Shown here: piece by piece, positions 25,926 to 37,350 of the stretch
How positions within the stretch are numbered: the first letter of the stretch is position 1
Layout of the letters: the number at the start of each line of letters is the position of its first letter
From: Rhodosporidiobolus odoratus
Taxonomy: Eukaryota > Basidiomycota > Microbotryomycetes > Sporidiobolales > Sporidiobolaceae
Direction: 5' to 3'
Length of the DNA: 64,000 nucleotides
Assembly (NCBI GenBank): GCA_034387635.1
Contig: JAOANU010000003.1
Coordinates: forward strand, 124,001-188,000
Notes under the pieces: generated by a model
The model's input: the letters and a program-made list of their open reading frames with translations, nothing else
What the model was told of the DNA's origin: nothing
Databases searched by the model: none
Translations under genes and position numbers: made by a program

Positions 25926-28900
25926 ATGATCTCCGAGTACACCTCCGCCCTCCCATTGCTCGAAGCTGCCCTGGCAGCGCTCAGCATCGCCCAAGTAGTC
26001 CGGGAAGAGTCTTATCCCATGAGCGAGTTGATGTCGGCTATCGAGGTCAATCTTATCCTGCCTCTCTCCTTCTCGATGTACTGAAGAACAGGGGAACCGC
26101 AGATCAACGACCCTCGAACGGATACCTACCTTCACGCGCTCAACCTCCGCAAAGACCAGAATCCGCCGCTGCCGCCTTTCGATGCTGCCATGCCGCTTAC
26201 ACCAAAGGAGGTACTCTGGGTCAACGACGAGCTTGTCCGGCTAGAGGTACGTTCCCTCGCCTGAAGTTCTGCCACCTGCATCGTTTTCTTCGACCCACCC
26301 CGCCAATGCGATCAGTCTCAGTGGAAACGTCTCGTCGCAGAGGTTGACGAAACTTCACTGCAGGCGACCTTCCACCAAGGTCACCCCCTCCCTTCCACCC
26401 TCTGGACCTGCAACTACCTCCGTCCGGCCTCCCTCCAGCGTCTCTGCTTCCCTCCTCCAATGACCTCGCCTTCCTCCCGCCAGATAGCTGAAGAGAAGCT
26501 ACGAACCGATGTTCTGCGCGCGCTCTTGCTCGGGACGATCAAGTGCAGTGAGATCGTTTTCGAGGAGTTGGGGAGGGGAAAGATATACGAGGTGCGCTAC
26601 AGCGTCCTTCTGTTTCTTTTGATGTATTCTTGTGTTCCGCTCCAACGAGCTTCGAGAACGTAGCTGGACTGACGATGCGAACATTGCCGCCCGCCACCTC
26701 GCAGCACGAAGACGCGCACCTCCACCTCTCCTCCCTCTCCTTCCCCGCCCTCCTCTCCTCCTGCTTCCCCCCCTTGCCTCCACCACCACCTCCCTCTCGC
26801 CTCGCCCTCCCCGTTCAATCACGTCAACAAGCTGAAGGACCGCAAGAAAGGGTTGTGAGCGTGGATGATGTCTTGAGGGCGTTGGATGAGGCGCAGGAGT
26901 GGGTCGAGGGGGAGGAGGCGAGAGAGGTTTTTGAGGGGTTGGAGGATGGAGAAAGGGTCAAGGAGGAATTGAGGGAAAGGATCGCATGGCGTATTGTGAG
27001 TCTCTCCTCCGCTCTTCCTTTTTCCAGAGCACCGCAGTCACTCTGGTCTGTTGCGATACCAGAATTTAAGGCCCACTATCCATTGAACCTGTGTTTTCTG
27101 ACTCTTAGACTATGGCATGTGACGCAGGATCTCCTCTACCCTTTAGCACTGCTCACCGCCCCCTCTCTCGTCTCTCCCACCCTCGTTTCCGCACACCTAG
27201 CCCGCCTTTCATCCCATCAGTGCCCGTCGCACTCTACCTTCTCCCCCTCCCCTTCCCTTCGTTCAGCGTTCAACCCCTCTGCCTCCGTCCCCCTCCTGCC
27301 GACACAGCAACCCCCTCGACCTGTCGACATATTGTCGAGGGAAGAAGCGTATGACGAGTTGACGGGGAAATTGGCGGGACAGTTGGAGGGTCTGGTGAGT
27401 CTATGGCAGGAATGCGCAAAGAGGGAAGGAGAAGGAGTGGACTGGAGTGAGTTTGAAAGGTTTTGCAGGGAGGTTGGGAGAAAAGCATCCGAGCGGAGTC
27501 CTTACATCCGATCGTTGACTCAGGTAAACGCACAATCTTGCCTCTTTTCCCCACTACGGTAGCCGTTCGAAGCTGACCCTGGTGTCCTCCCTCGCTGCCG
27601 CCGCAGTCGATCATCTCCCCGACCCCCTCTCTCCTCCTAACTCACCCTTCAAACCTTCTAACCAGCACCTTCCTCTCCCACCTATCCGGTCTCTCTCCTC
27701 TCTTCTTCTCCCGCATCTCCGTCCTCCCTCCCTCTCCCACAACCGATTCCTTACTAGCCTGGTCTTCCCGCCTAACCACCACTTTCCTCCTCCCAACTAC
27801 CTCGTCGCTTTCCTCCCAAAACCGGGGTCGACAACGGAGGATCGTCCTCAAAAATTTACCGAGGATGGTAGAGTCTATCTCGGAAGTAGAGAGGGAAATC
27901 CTTCCCCGTTTGATGCAGGTTGCGTCGATGGTCGGAGCGGAAGGAAGAGATGTCGAGGCATTGAAGAGAGTTCCGGGGGCGTTGGGGGCGCATGTGTTGG
28001 AGGTGGTTCTTGAGGCTTTGCTGAGTGGGCTGGAGAGGGAAGTCGAACTCTTTGTGGACGCAGAGGAGAAGAAAGAGGTTTATTGGGTTGGGGCAGAGGT
28101 GGCGGAGAAACTGAAGGGAGTTTATGAGGCGCTGCTGCAAGGGCGGAAAGCAGGAGGAAGAGACGAAGCGGTGGGAGAGAAGGAGCTAGAGTATTTGCAG
28201 AGGAAAGTGGGGGAGGCAAGAGCGGTGAGGGAGTTGTGCAGGGGGTCTTTCCTCGTACGTTCTCTCCCCTCTTCACGTCCACCTAAACACTGATGCTGCC
28301 GAGAAGCGGTGTCTCTCACCCGCGCTCAATGCGCTAACCCCTTCTTACCCATGCAGATGCGCAATCTCTCGCCCTCTTCACCACCAGGATTTTCCTCCCC
28401 TTTCCTTCCCTCCCTTTCTTCCATGCCCGCCTCGGCATCTTCCACCTCGGCTCGAGAAGGCCGCTTCATCCAGCGTTTTGGATGGCTTGATAAGCTCACT
28501 CAGTCGCTTACGCCCGCTTTGTCGAGCTGTCGAGGGTTGGCCGCATTCGAGGAATTCGAGAAGGAGGGGAAGCGGGTTGAGGGGTTGAGTGTTCGTAGTC
28601 CCTTTTCTCATCTTTCTGATGCGCGGCGACCACAGCGCGAGTACAGAAGAGCTTGGCTTATGCTCGCCGACCTGTTGTCGCGCAGAAGGACGATTTAGCC
28701 AGAGAAGCCCATGCTGCTTTCTCCGAAGCCATGACCGCCCTGTCCTCGTCGGACAAACAGCTGGTGCGTGGTATTTCATTACTTTATGCTCTAAGCCACA
28801 TCGATGTTTCTGCTTCGCTTCAGCTAACCCTCACCGATTTTAGCAGACTCGCCATTCGACCCTCTTTCTCTCCATCGCTCGGTCGGTTATCTCAACCTTG

Positions 28901-29041
28901 GACACCCTCCTCGAGCCTCAACGCGCCCGATCAGCGCACGCATCGAACGAACCAGACACGAAGACCCCGCTGAAGGAGAGCAAAGCCGAAGGAACCGGAT
29001 GGTTTTCCACCTGGGTCCTCAATGGTGAGCCTTCAGTTTGA
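25926..29041 (+). CDS. NAA35: N-alpha-acetyltransferase 35, NatC auxiliary subunit (Mak10)
   Basis: This is the large auxiliary subunit of NatC, which with Naa30 and Naa38 acetylates N-terminal Met-hydrophobic residues on ribosome-bound chains. Exons 1-3 splice to MSELMSAIE-INDPRTDTYLHALN (family: SAIEMMDPKMDAGM), PPFDAAMPLTPKEVLWVNDE, then LQATFHQGHPLPSTLWTCNY (family: AxxxHxGxxLSQTVFTCLY) and RALLLGTIKCSEIVFEELGR. Middle exons give VDDVLRALDEAQEWVEGEEA, TQDLLYPLALLTAP and SLWQECAKREGEGVDWSEFE. Later exons contain FIQRFGWLDKLTQSL. The last exon reads TRHSTLFLSIARSVISTLDT and ends WFSTWVLNGEPSV, stop 29039-29041. The match rests on the N-terminal third, where the motif order is distinctive; the exon after 26590 is not fully resolved. 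The first Asp-Pro motif is DPR instead of DPK. Confidence 0.8.
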
Positions 29042-29582
29042 ACTGGCAGGTATAGGGTGCAGCGCAATGGACGTCAAGTTCGCCTCCTTGCCCTCTTTCG
29101 GGCTTTGCAGCATGACCTGCGCGGGCGCCCCGGCGACGCTGCCGTATCGACTTTTTTCCCTCTCTCCGTTTTCGCGACTTCTGGGAATGAGCCGCAAGTT
29201 TGAGAGACGGCGCTCGAATGCGGACGCTCGAGCGGCATTACTTATTCACGAGCGGAGATCAGGCGAGAGGAGCATGAAAAAGGAGTCGACCGGCCACGGA
29301 GCACGATGATAGTCGCTCGTCTTAGCGGTAACTAGGGGCAGTCTAGGGTTGTCCTAGGGGCTCAGGAGTGCGACCGGCGGTTGCTAAATCCGTCTTTACC
29401 TCCGCCGGGCCGTCCGGGGACTAAGTTAGGAGCGTCGAAGGTAATAGCGATGGTTCGGTCGAAAGAACTCCTTTCGGGTAACTTCTTTGCGCTCTTTCGT
29501 TTCTCGTGTCTTCCCGCTTGTACCCGTCTCTGCCTAATCCCGCTTTCGTACCGATTTGCTACTGCTTTGCACCGTGGGCCCG
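29042..29582. other. Intergenic region NAA35/family Y
   Basis: 541 bp between NAA35 and the first family Y gene. I see no further gene; it should hold the NAA35 3' end and the promoter of copy 1. Confidence 0.35.
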
Positions 29583-30819
29583 ATGAGCGAAGACCATTGG
29601 CCCAACCGCGATCGGACGATTCAACTTCTCCATGCCTGTGCCAAGTTCGAAAGCCGGTTGAGGGACGTCGAGCGCAATCTAGGGAGGGAGATTGGGTGGT
29701 CATTTAGCGGTGCGTAACCACCTCGACGATCTCGTTGCAACCGCCGCGACAGGCAGCGTTCATCAAAGTGACTCATTTACTTCTTCTCTTTTTCCTTCGT
29801 CCCGCCCCCCGGCCCGATCATGACATCCAGGTGTAGGCGCCGGTCTGATTCGGGTGACAAGCTTACTGGGCAATACCTGGGAAATCCACGAGGAGGCTTC
29901 GATGTTGCTGCTACCCGAACTGAAACTGGACGAAGTTGTATGTCTACTTACTCCCATTCTCTTCGGCTGTGTTACCTGAAGTCTATTGACTTGCTGACAA
30001 TCCAAAGGGTGCCGATATTCACAGGTGATTACGGTCAACATAGAACGCGAGGTCTTGGATGAAGGTCTCCTGCACCTTGACGGTCAAATAATGAACCCTC
30101 TGAGGCTCGGCCATAAGGTGAAGATGTCTGCTTGTCTGGCCTGTCCAGGAACTGCGCTGAACCACATCATGGCATAGCTATACAACCTCAGTTTCTCCTC
30201 AGGACCACCAAGCCACCAGTATGTTCATGTCTCCCGGATATCAAGGATCCCGCATCGCAGTTCTGAACCGCTAGAGCGTACTGTACTGCCGCACTGACTG
30301 TCTTACTTGCCTAGGTTCGATGTGGTCACTTCAGTCAGCTACACCTGCCACGATACCCGGGACAAGCTACCGCCGTCAAAACCCATCGCAGTCGCTATCG
30401 CCGGACCGATCTTCGCCTTGGAGTGCACTTTACCCTGCGAAACCGGGCCTCACATCGTCGAGGAGCTCGTCCTCGCAATTCTGCGGTACGCCAGTGCCCC
30501 CAGCCTCTTGCCGAGACTTACCTGCAGGGTACTGCTGGCGGTCATCGGCCTTGAATACCGCCTGGACAGATATGGCCTTGACGAGTTTGGGGTCACACCT
30601 GAAACGTGGGACATAGCTGCACAGAGCAGCGCAAGACCCGGGTGGAGCGAGGCCCTCCGACACACATGGCACCTGGCTACGGAAAACCGCGTTGCAGAAC
30701 ATCTGGGGCATCTAGCGGAAGTAATGCATGCTGCAGAGGGTCAGTGGACGGATGAGTACGGTGAAAAGGTCACAAGCTTCACAAGGCTCAAAGGCTTACA
30801 AGGCGCTCGACCAGATTGA
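29583..30819 (+). CDS. Hypothetical protein, family Y copy 1
   Basis: No known family. Proposed exons: start ATG 29583, MSEDHWPNRDRTIQLLHACA, KFESRLRDVERNLGREIGWS; then GVGAGLIRVTSLLGNTWEIH, EEASMLLLPELKLDE; then VITVNIEREVLDEGLLHLDG; a short exon LYNLSFSSGPPSHQY; and a last long exon FDVVTSVSYTCHDTRDKL, FALECTLPCETGPHIVEELV, LPRLTCRVLLAVIGLEYRLD. The stop is at 30817-30819. The tandem paralogue (copy 2) aligns through every exon, with the same intron positions. After SFTRL the frame that would match copy 2 (KAYKALDQIDHVLT) is shifted, so the C-terminus is either truncated here by a frameshift or the exon map is incomplete. No signal peptide or membrane helix. It looks like a soluble mixed alpha/beta protein. 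Confidence 0.6.
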
Positions 30820-31628
30820 TCATGTCCTTACGGCAAGTTTTCGTTCTTTCAACTTTGATGCAGATGTCAATTTTGCTGATTGTCTTGCTGTCTACAGACC
30901 ACCAACAGTGTATGTCTTCTCTCCCTCTGTTTGTCTGCGTCTGCTCATTTCCCGTTATTGTTTAGGCCTCTAGAGAACAAAGTCCGCGGCACCGGATGGG
31001 AAGTGAGCCACGCACAGGCTATAGTCCTTATGTGCCACAGCAGCGCTGACATGTTGTACAAGGAGTAGGGAACCCATGAGCGGCAGAACCAGGCTGTGCC
31101 AGATATGGCATTCGAAGCACATGGAAGGCAAAAAAAGCGCCTTCCGTTACTGTACTCATATCTATGGCTTGAAATGATGTAGGCTTTGTAGTGCTACTCG
31201 CAGTTTTCACTGAGCTCCACATGCATCATTGGTCCACTGAGCTGCCTCCTTCGCTGTGCGAGCGGCTGAGCACTCTGGACAAATCTGCTTGACCTTCTCA
31301 GTTTGACTTAGTGACATCCACCTCGTTTTCCAATGCTACCTTAGCAGTGCATGATGGATGTGTGGAGGGGACTGTGCAAGCTTGAGCTGCTGGAGAGCGA
31401 GCAATCGACCAGTATCGAAAACCAGACATAGGAGCATCAGGAGTTAAACGGGGTCTCCACGGAATCTGGTCCGCAAAGTTGCGAAGGGTCGACAGCAAGT
31501 CGACAGGAGGCCAGGAGTGTCTGATCAGTGATCACCGTTCCGCGGAGCCCGCCAAGGTACAGAATGTGACTCCCTCGCCCCTTTCTTCCGTCAACCTCTT
31601 GTTCCCTTTCGCCTCCCGCTTCCCACGT

Positions 31629-33148
31629 ATGAACGCCCCATCGCCGCCTATCGACCACAATATGACTGGGGTCCACTCACACAACCGCCATCAGGCTGTT
31701 CACTTACTCTACGCCTGTGTCGAAGTTGAGCGTCGGATCGCGGCGGTCGAGCAACAATTGGGAAAACCCATCCTATGGTCCTTCAGTGGTGAGCATCACT
31801 TCACACCCGCTTCCAACTTGTCTTCGCTGTCGCACATAACGATGTACAGACTATGCCATGAGACGCTGACACCAACTTTTCTATCGTGCTCTGTCTCACC
31901 CCTGTCTGTCGTTCTAGGTGTCGCTGCTGGGATGATCCGAGTGATGGGTCTCCTGGGCGCAGATTGGGAGCAGATGGAGGAGGCTAGGATGCTGCTACAG
32001 CCGCAGATACCATTCGAAACTGACCAGGTAGTGCGTTTTTTCCCGAATTTTGCACTCAGACCGTCAGCGCACGAATCCGGACTAAGCGTGTGGATCTTTG
32101 CAGCTCATTGAAGTCAACATCGGAGCCGGAATACTCGAGCAGGGCCTGCTGAACCTTGATGGAGAGATTCCAAATAATCCGTTCAGGCTTAGGAGATCTC
32201 AAAAGGTGATCACGTTTGTTTCTGTAAATTGCCGGGGTTTCTGCTCACATTCCCTGCCTGCACAGCTCTACCGATTGGACTTTCCCTGTGGCATGTAAGG
32301 TGATTCCACCCAAAGGCGCACTAACAGCTGTCGTCAGGCGAACATACTGCCCTCGATTATTACATTTCCTATTTGTGCCCGTGACATTGCTGACAGCCTC
32401 TTTCGCACAGACATAATGCAAGTGTCTCTGTTACCTTCAACGCATACCACGATCTCAACGACCTTCCACCCTCGGAAGCCGTCAGGATCCTGTCCACCAG
32501 CCGTATTTTCGTGTCAACAATCACGCTTCCCTGCGAGTCTGGGCCTGATATGGTGCTTCGACTCACCTCCGCGTTGAGGAGGCATGTGAGCCTCAACGTA
32601 GCTCTGCCAAGACTCACTTGTACTGTTCTGGTGACACTGCACGTGCTCCAACAGGAAACGGGCCAGTTCATGGATGACCCGGGTCTGGGCTTAACACCCG
32701 GGGAGTGGATGCAGCGCCGCCGGCACCGTGCTCGTTTGCCATGGGATGCCGCCAACCAGCAGCGATGGGCCCGGTTCCTTGCAGCAAAGCGCGGGCCACT
32801 TACTCTGGCCAGAAATATGTACGATGCTGAAGGGGAGCGGTCTGGACCAGACGAGACCCGTGGCAGCAGCTTCACACTGGGACAAGCTACTGACACACTT
32901 GAACAAGTCAACAAGTTGCTCCTGGTATGGATCATTTCTGGTTTTATCGCTGGTATCAGTGTCTGACATCCCTTCTTATGCGCAGATGCCTTTCGAGGTC
33001 AGTGATGTATACCTACTACTGTCTGCTTCTGGCTGACCTCTAGCACTCATAGGTCGCCCCGCATACCCAAAGCAGGCAAGCTTTGGTTGAGCAGCAAGAT
33101 GCAGCACAGGAAGGCGGAATCAACCCTTATGTGCCAGGCCGACGTTGA
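31629..33148 (+). CDS. Hypothetical protein, family Y copy 2
   Basis: No known family. Spliced reading: MNAPSPPIDHNMTGVHSHNR, QAVHLLYACVEVERRIAAVE, GKPILWSFSG; VAAGMIRVMGLLGADWEQME; LIEVNIGAGILEQGLLNLDG; LYRLDFPCG; IHNASVSVTFNAYHDLNDLP, FVSTITLPCESGPDMVLRLT, LNVALPRLTCTVLVTLHVLQ, SFTLGQATDTLEQVNKLL; a 12-nt exon MPFE (32985-32996); and VAPHTQSRQALVEQQ to a stop at 33146-33148. Compared with copy 1 it keeps WSFSG, G-x2-(R)V, EVNI/TVNI, LLxLDG, TLPCE(S/T)GP and LPRLTC. It is intact, about 370-390 residues. The start could also be the internal Met of MTGVHS. The shared intron map indicates tandem gene duplication followed by strong divergence. Confidence 0.65.
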
Positions 33149-34213
33149 TCGCGGGAGAAATGTGACTATGTCTCTGTAGATGAACAAAGGCATATACCTA
33201 TTGAGCTCAATATGCACCATAATAGTATTCAGTTTTGCGCCTGTGTTACCGTTGTCCTGTCCTCTCAAGCCAACCCTCGTAATTCTGGGTATGCCGGAAC
33301 AAGCCAAGACTCATGGCCCAGACAGAGAGCAGGAAGCTTTCCACCGGAGCAAGACACCACATACGATGTCAAGAGACAGATTTGAGTTCTCACTGGTCTT
33401 TTATCAGTATTCAGCGGGCTACGGCATTGCCATCTAGTCTCTCGGTCGCGCTGAGCCTTGTTTATGTTCCAACGCTTGACCGCCTGCACAGACTGCTCTG
33501 CCTCCATAGAGAATAGACTTGTACAACAATAAATTCAGTTCGACCTTCTCAAATGGGACTTTCAGTGAGTGAAGCTCTCTGCCCCCCAAAGTGGCTGTTT
33601 CATGTAGCATACATGTGATACGGAAGGAGAGCACAGGAGCTTTGACCCTCCAGCCAGTCAGCTAAGACGTGCTAACAGACATTTTCTGCCCACAAGAAGG
33701 TCATCCGCATCTCTGCTGTCGAGTTGTTCAGCCCCTCTTGCATGTCGAGCTTACGCCGTGTCTTCACGTGTCACAGGCTGTGATCTTCTCGAATGCTCAC
33801 CGTTGCGCAATAGGACAATAGGCAGACAAGCAATCCTGCGCCATCCCAGACTTTTGGCACCTTTGCCTGCTTTTAGGGGCCAGACAGCCTGCAGCGCGTC
33901 GATTACGAGAAGCCCATGGTAAGAAATAAGAGTTCCATCACATCCCAAGAACAGGAGACAGGAAAAAGGAAAAAGCAGAGCGACAGATAAAAAAAGGAAG
34001 AACCCTAGACGGTTCAAAGAACGGAAGGAGGTGAAGGGTGGCTATGCGTGAGGATGAAAAAGGGGGGGGGGGGGGGGTGCTAGGGGTCGCGCGAGTCCTA
34101 CAAACGAGGCTGCAGCGAAGGCGTTAAGAGGGAGAAGGTAAGTCAAGGGGAAAGGGGTTGCTAGTCGTGACAAAAGAAGAAATGAGAAGCGTCGGTAGGA
34201 CGGTCGAGGCCTT
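33149..34213. other. Intergenic region, no gene seen
   Basis: 1.06 kb between family Y copy 2 and the CPL1-domain gene. It contains a run of 14 or more G near 34063-34077. Short frames only. Confidence 0.4.
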
Positions 34214-36210
34214 TCAAGCCTTGGCCTCGCAGGCACCCTCCGAAGTCTGGACGTAGCCGGTCTGGCAGGAACCTGTGAAGGAGTGAAAGAGGGAAGGAGT
34301 CAGTATTGGCCGGGGTGGAAAGGAGGGAGGCCGAGTGAAGAACAGAGACGACGCAGTAGAGAAGAAGAGACGAAGAACGAAGGAAGAAAGGAACGCGGAC
34401 TTACGGACAACACATCCACCCCTCAAGCAAGCAACGCTAGCCGCACCCTTGATCTCCAAGCAGTTGCTCGCCTCACCAGTAGCGTTGCAACCTCCGCACT
34501 CGGTAACATCATCAAGCCTGACGCAGGAGAAGTCACCAAGCTCGCCAGCCGGGCAGGTACGCTCATCCTGTGCGCAAGCGTCGAAGACAAATTCCTCTGC
34601 AGCGCGGCGGGCGTACTGGGAAGGAGCGGGAAGGGCGACGTAGCCGGGGCCGGCGGTGGGGGTGTAAGCAGCCGAGGGACCGACCTTGCCGGGACCGCGA
34701 GAGCGAGTGAAGCCACCCTCGGGGGAGGTAGTAGCCTCAGGAGAGGGGACCTTGACGGGACCCGAAGAGTGGGAAGTCCACGAGGGGCGCGAAGACGGGT
34801 GGTGGTGAGGCGCCGAGGAGTGGTGGTGGTGAGGGTAGGAAGAGCCGCCGTAGGGGTTCGAGCCGTGGCCGGCAGGGTAGGAAGAAGGAGCGCCGTAAGC
34901 AGGAGTCGAAGAGCCGCCAACCTTGATGGGACCGGCGGAGGACGAGCGCCAGTTGGGACGGGAGGACGAGCCAGCAGAGGGAGTGTCGGTCGGGTGGTGG
35001 TGGTGGTGCTTGTACGAGTAGGTCGTGGTGGTAGTGGTAGCGACGGGCTCGATGTTGTACGAAGGAGGGTGAGCGGCGTGAGGGTTGTGAGCTACAGGGG
35101 CGGTCGGGTAGGCGGAACCGGGGTAGGAAGAGCCGGGGTGGGAGGAGTGCCAGTTGGGGCGCGAAGAAGGACCAGAGGTGGCGGAAGGGCCGACCTTGAC
35201 GGAAGTCTTGGAGGGCGACCACGAAGCACTCGGGCCGACTTTGCCCGGACCGGCGGTGTGGTAGCTGCCTGAAGGGCCGGCAACCGCACGTTTGGCGAAG
35301 TTGACGCAAGAGCCGCCGGGGGTGAGGAAGAAGCCCTGCAGGAAAGCAAGGATAAGAAGAGTCAGCTCAGCCAAAGTTTCGATGTGCCTCCGGAGCCGAG
35401 GGAGAACGCACCTCGTCGCACTCAACAGCGCAGGAAGCGGCCTCGCTGTGGCCTGGCGCGGTAGTGATGTAGTCCGAGTCGACGGTGCGGCAAACAGCGT
35501 GACCGTTAGCGGGCGAGGGGCAGGCAGTAAAGTCGTCCTCAGCCTCCTGTATCACAGACGCCGCGTCAATGTCTGCGCTGATAGACCATGGGAGCAAGGA
35601 GAGAACGCACGGTCGAGCAAGAGCATTTGGCCTCACCATCGACGGTGGTGATACCGATAGCACCCTTCTCCGAGTTGTAGCACTCGTCCTGGTCAACCTC
35701 GGCGGTGTTGACGACGGTAGACGGGCAGTCACTGCGAGTTGCATCCGTCAGTTCCAGGTATCGCAAGTCGCAAATGGGTCGAGAAGGGGGGAGTGAACTT
35801 ACTCGCCCGAGCAGGTCACGACGGAGCAAGCAGCCGAGAACTGCTTGGTGTTGTAGTCGTAAACCGAGGTGCAAGCAGCCTCACCAGTGGCGGAGGACGG
35901 GCAGAGCTCGAACTCGGCGAGGCCATCCTGTAAACACGGCAAAGGAAGAGTCAGTCAACATCGCGCTCGACGCGTCTTGGTCCGCTAGGACAACGCGTTC
36001 CGAAGCAAAGAAGAGGAGCGGACGTACACTGGGGCAACCGCAGTGGTACTCGACAGAGCCATCAGCCTGCTTGAGCTGACCAACACCAATATGACCACTG
36101 AGTTCGGAGGCTCCGCCGCACATCAAATTAGGGAAGACGGAGGTCGACACGGAGGAGGCGCGAACGGCGGCAGCGGCAACGACCGCCGAGAGAAGGGTAA
36201 AGCGAAGCAT
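34214..36210 (-). CDS. Secreted Cys-rich protein with CPL1-like domain and His-rich spacer
   Basis: Start 36210: signal peptide MLRFTLLSAVVAAAAVRASS. Then Cys-rich segments split over short exons: VFPNLMCGGASELSGHIGVG, VEYHCGCPS, FELCPSSATGEAACTSVYDY, DCPSTVVNTAEVDQDECYNS, FTACPSPANGHAVCRTVDSD. A long Ser/Pro/Gly/His-rich spacer repeats S-x-GP-x-KVG(P/G)S units (GPGKVGPSASW, KVGPSATSGPSSRPNW, GPIKVGGSS, GPGKVGPSAAY) and has His clusters (KHHHHH, YPHHHH). The C-terminal domain CPAGELGDFSCVRLDDVTEC, GGCNATGEASNC, SVACLRGGCVV, CQTGYVQTSEGACEA has the spacing of the CPL1-like domain known from the Cryptococcus secreted protein Cpl1. Stop 34214-34216. Secretion is well supported. Metal binding by the His clusters is only a possibility. 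Confidence 0.82.
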
Positions 36211-37350
36211 GGTCGGAAGATCAAAGTAAAACGAGTGACAGTAAGGCGTAGAGCCACGAAGAGTTGGACTGGCGGAGGGAGTGGTCGAAGGAGGTCGACT
36301 TGTCGAAGGAGAGGCGGGAGTACTCCTGTGGTGGTGAGGTGGTCGTGAGTGGCGGAAGAGGTTGCTGTAAATGCGAGAGGAGAGAGGGAAGAGAAAGAGG
36401 CCGAGTGTTGAGGGTTGTAGTTGGTTGATGTGTGGTGGCTCCGAGTCTTGACAACAAACAGTCGGCGACTCGGCGCGTCCGGCAAAGGCTCCATGTTGAA
36501 CCATTTTTTTCCCCAAACCGCGAGGCGCGCTTTTCTCCGCACACTTCGATCAACCACCAAACATCGAGTTTTGTTGCGTCTGTGCGAAAGTCCTGTATTG
36601 CTTCGGTCGACCAATCCTGCTCGAGAAAGACGCGCAAACAAAGCCGCAACCAGCTTTCTGGGTTTTGTTGTATCGAGGTGACAGCGCGGGGGCGCCGACC
36701 GCCCGGGTCGTCGTTCCCGCTGGTCTTGTATTGCCTCGAGTACACGCATGCAGCTGCTACACGAGGTGTGCTGGTTCTGCACCGTTTACGCGAACTATCA
36801 TCCTAAGCCGGATCAGCATCTTCAGCCCAGCGACGTGATCTGTCCGCCGGAACATTCCAATTCTTCAGTTTCGCTGGCCATTACTACAGCGCGAGGGTCA
36901 ACATGCCCGAGGTCAGGAGCTTTATTACGCACCTCGCAACCTCAGCTTCCCGCCCTCTCATACGACCCACCATAGCTGCCGCTCGCACAAGGTCCTGGAC
37001 CGCCCTCTCCTCCGCGTCCCTCTCCGTCTCGAGGTGAAAACGACGACCCGCAGCGTCCATGTAGATCCACCTCAATACGGTCGGAGTAGCAGCAAAAAAC
37101 ATTCTGAGCGTGCCAGTCGATTGAAGAAGAAGGAGAGCAAGGCGAAGCCACCCGCACCTGGGCAAAGGAAACGGTCCGAGCGAGCGAGCGAGCGAGAAAA
37201 GAAAACGAAGGCGGCCTGAGCGAACGAGCATCTCGTCTCGTCTCGGGCCTCAGCTGTACTTTCGACGTAGACACGTCAAGATCGTGCTCATAGAGCGTAC
37301 AAGTTGCGGTATCACGACGAGGCAATGGACCAGGAAGCAATAGGTCGCCT
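36211..37350. other. Intergenic region, no gene seen
   Basis: 1.14 kb between the CPL1-domain gene and the stop of ALG2. A short gagc tetranucleotide run lies near 37178-37197. Frames here are short and show no family similarity; the CPL1-domain gene promoter should be here. Confidence 0.4.

Noticed and set aside
34283..35272. Plus-strand open frame of 329 codons rich in Gly, Arg and Val
   Set aside because: It is the exact antisense of the Ser/Pro/His-rich exon of the CPL1-domain gene, whose signal peptide and Cys pattern support the minus strand.
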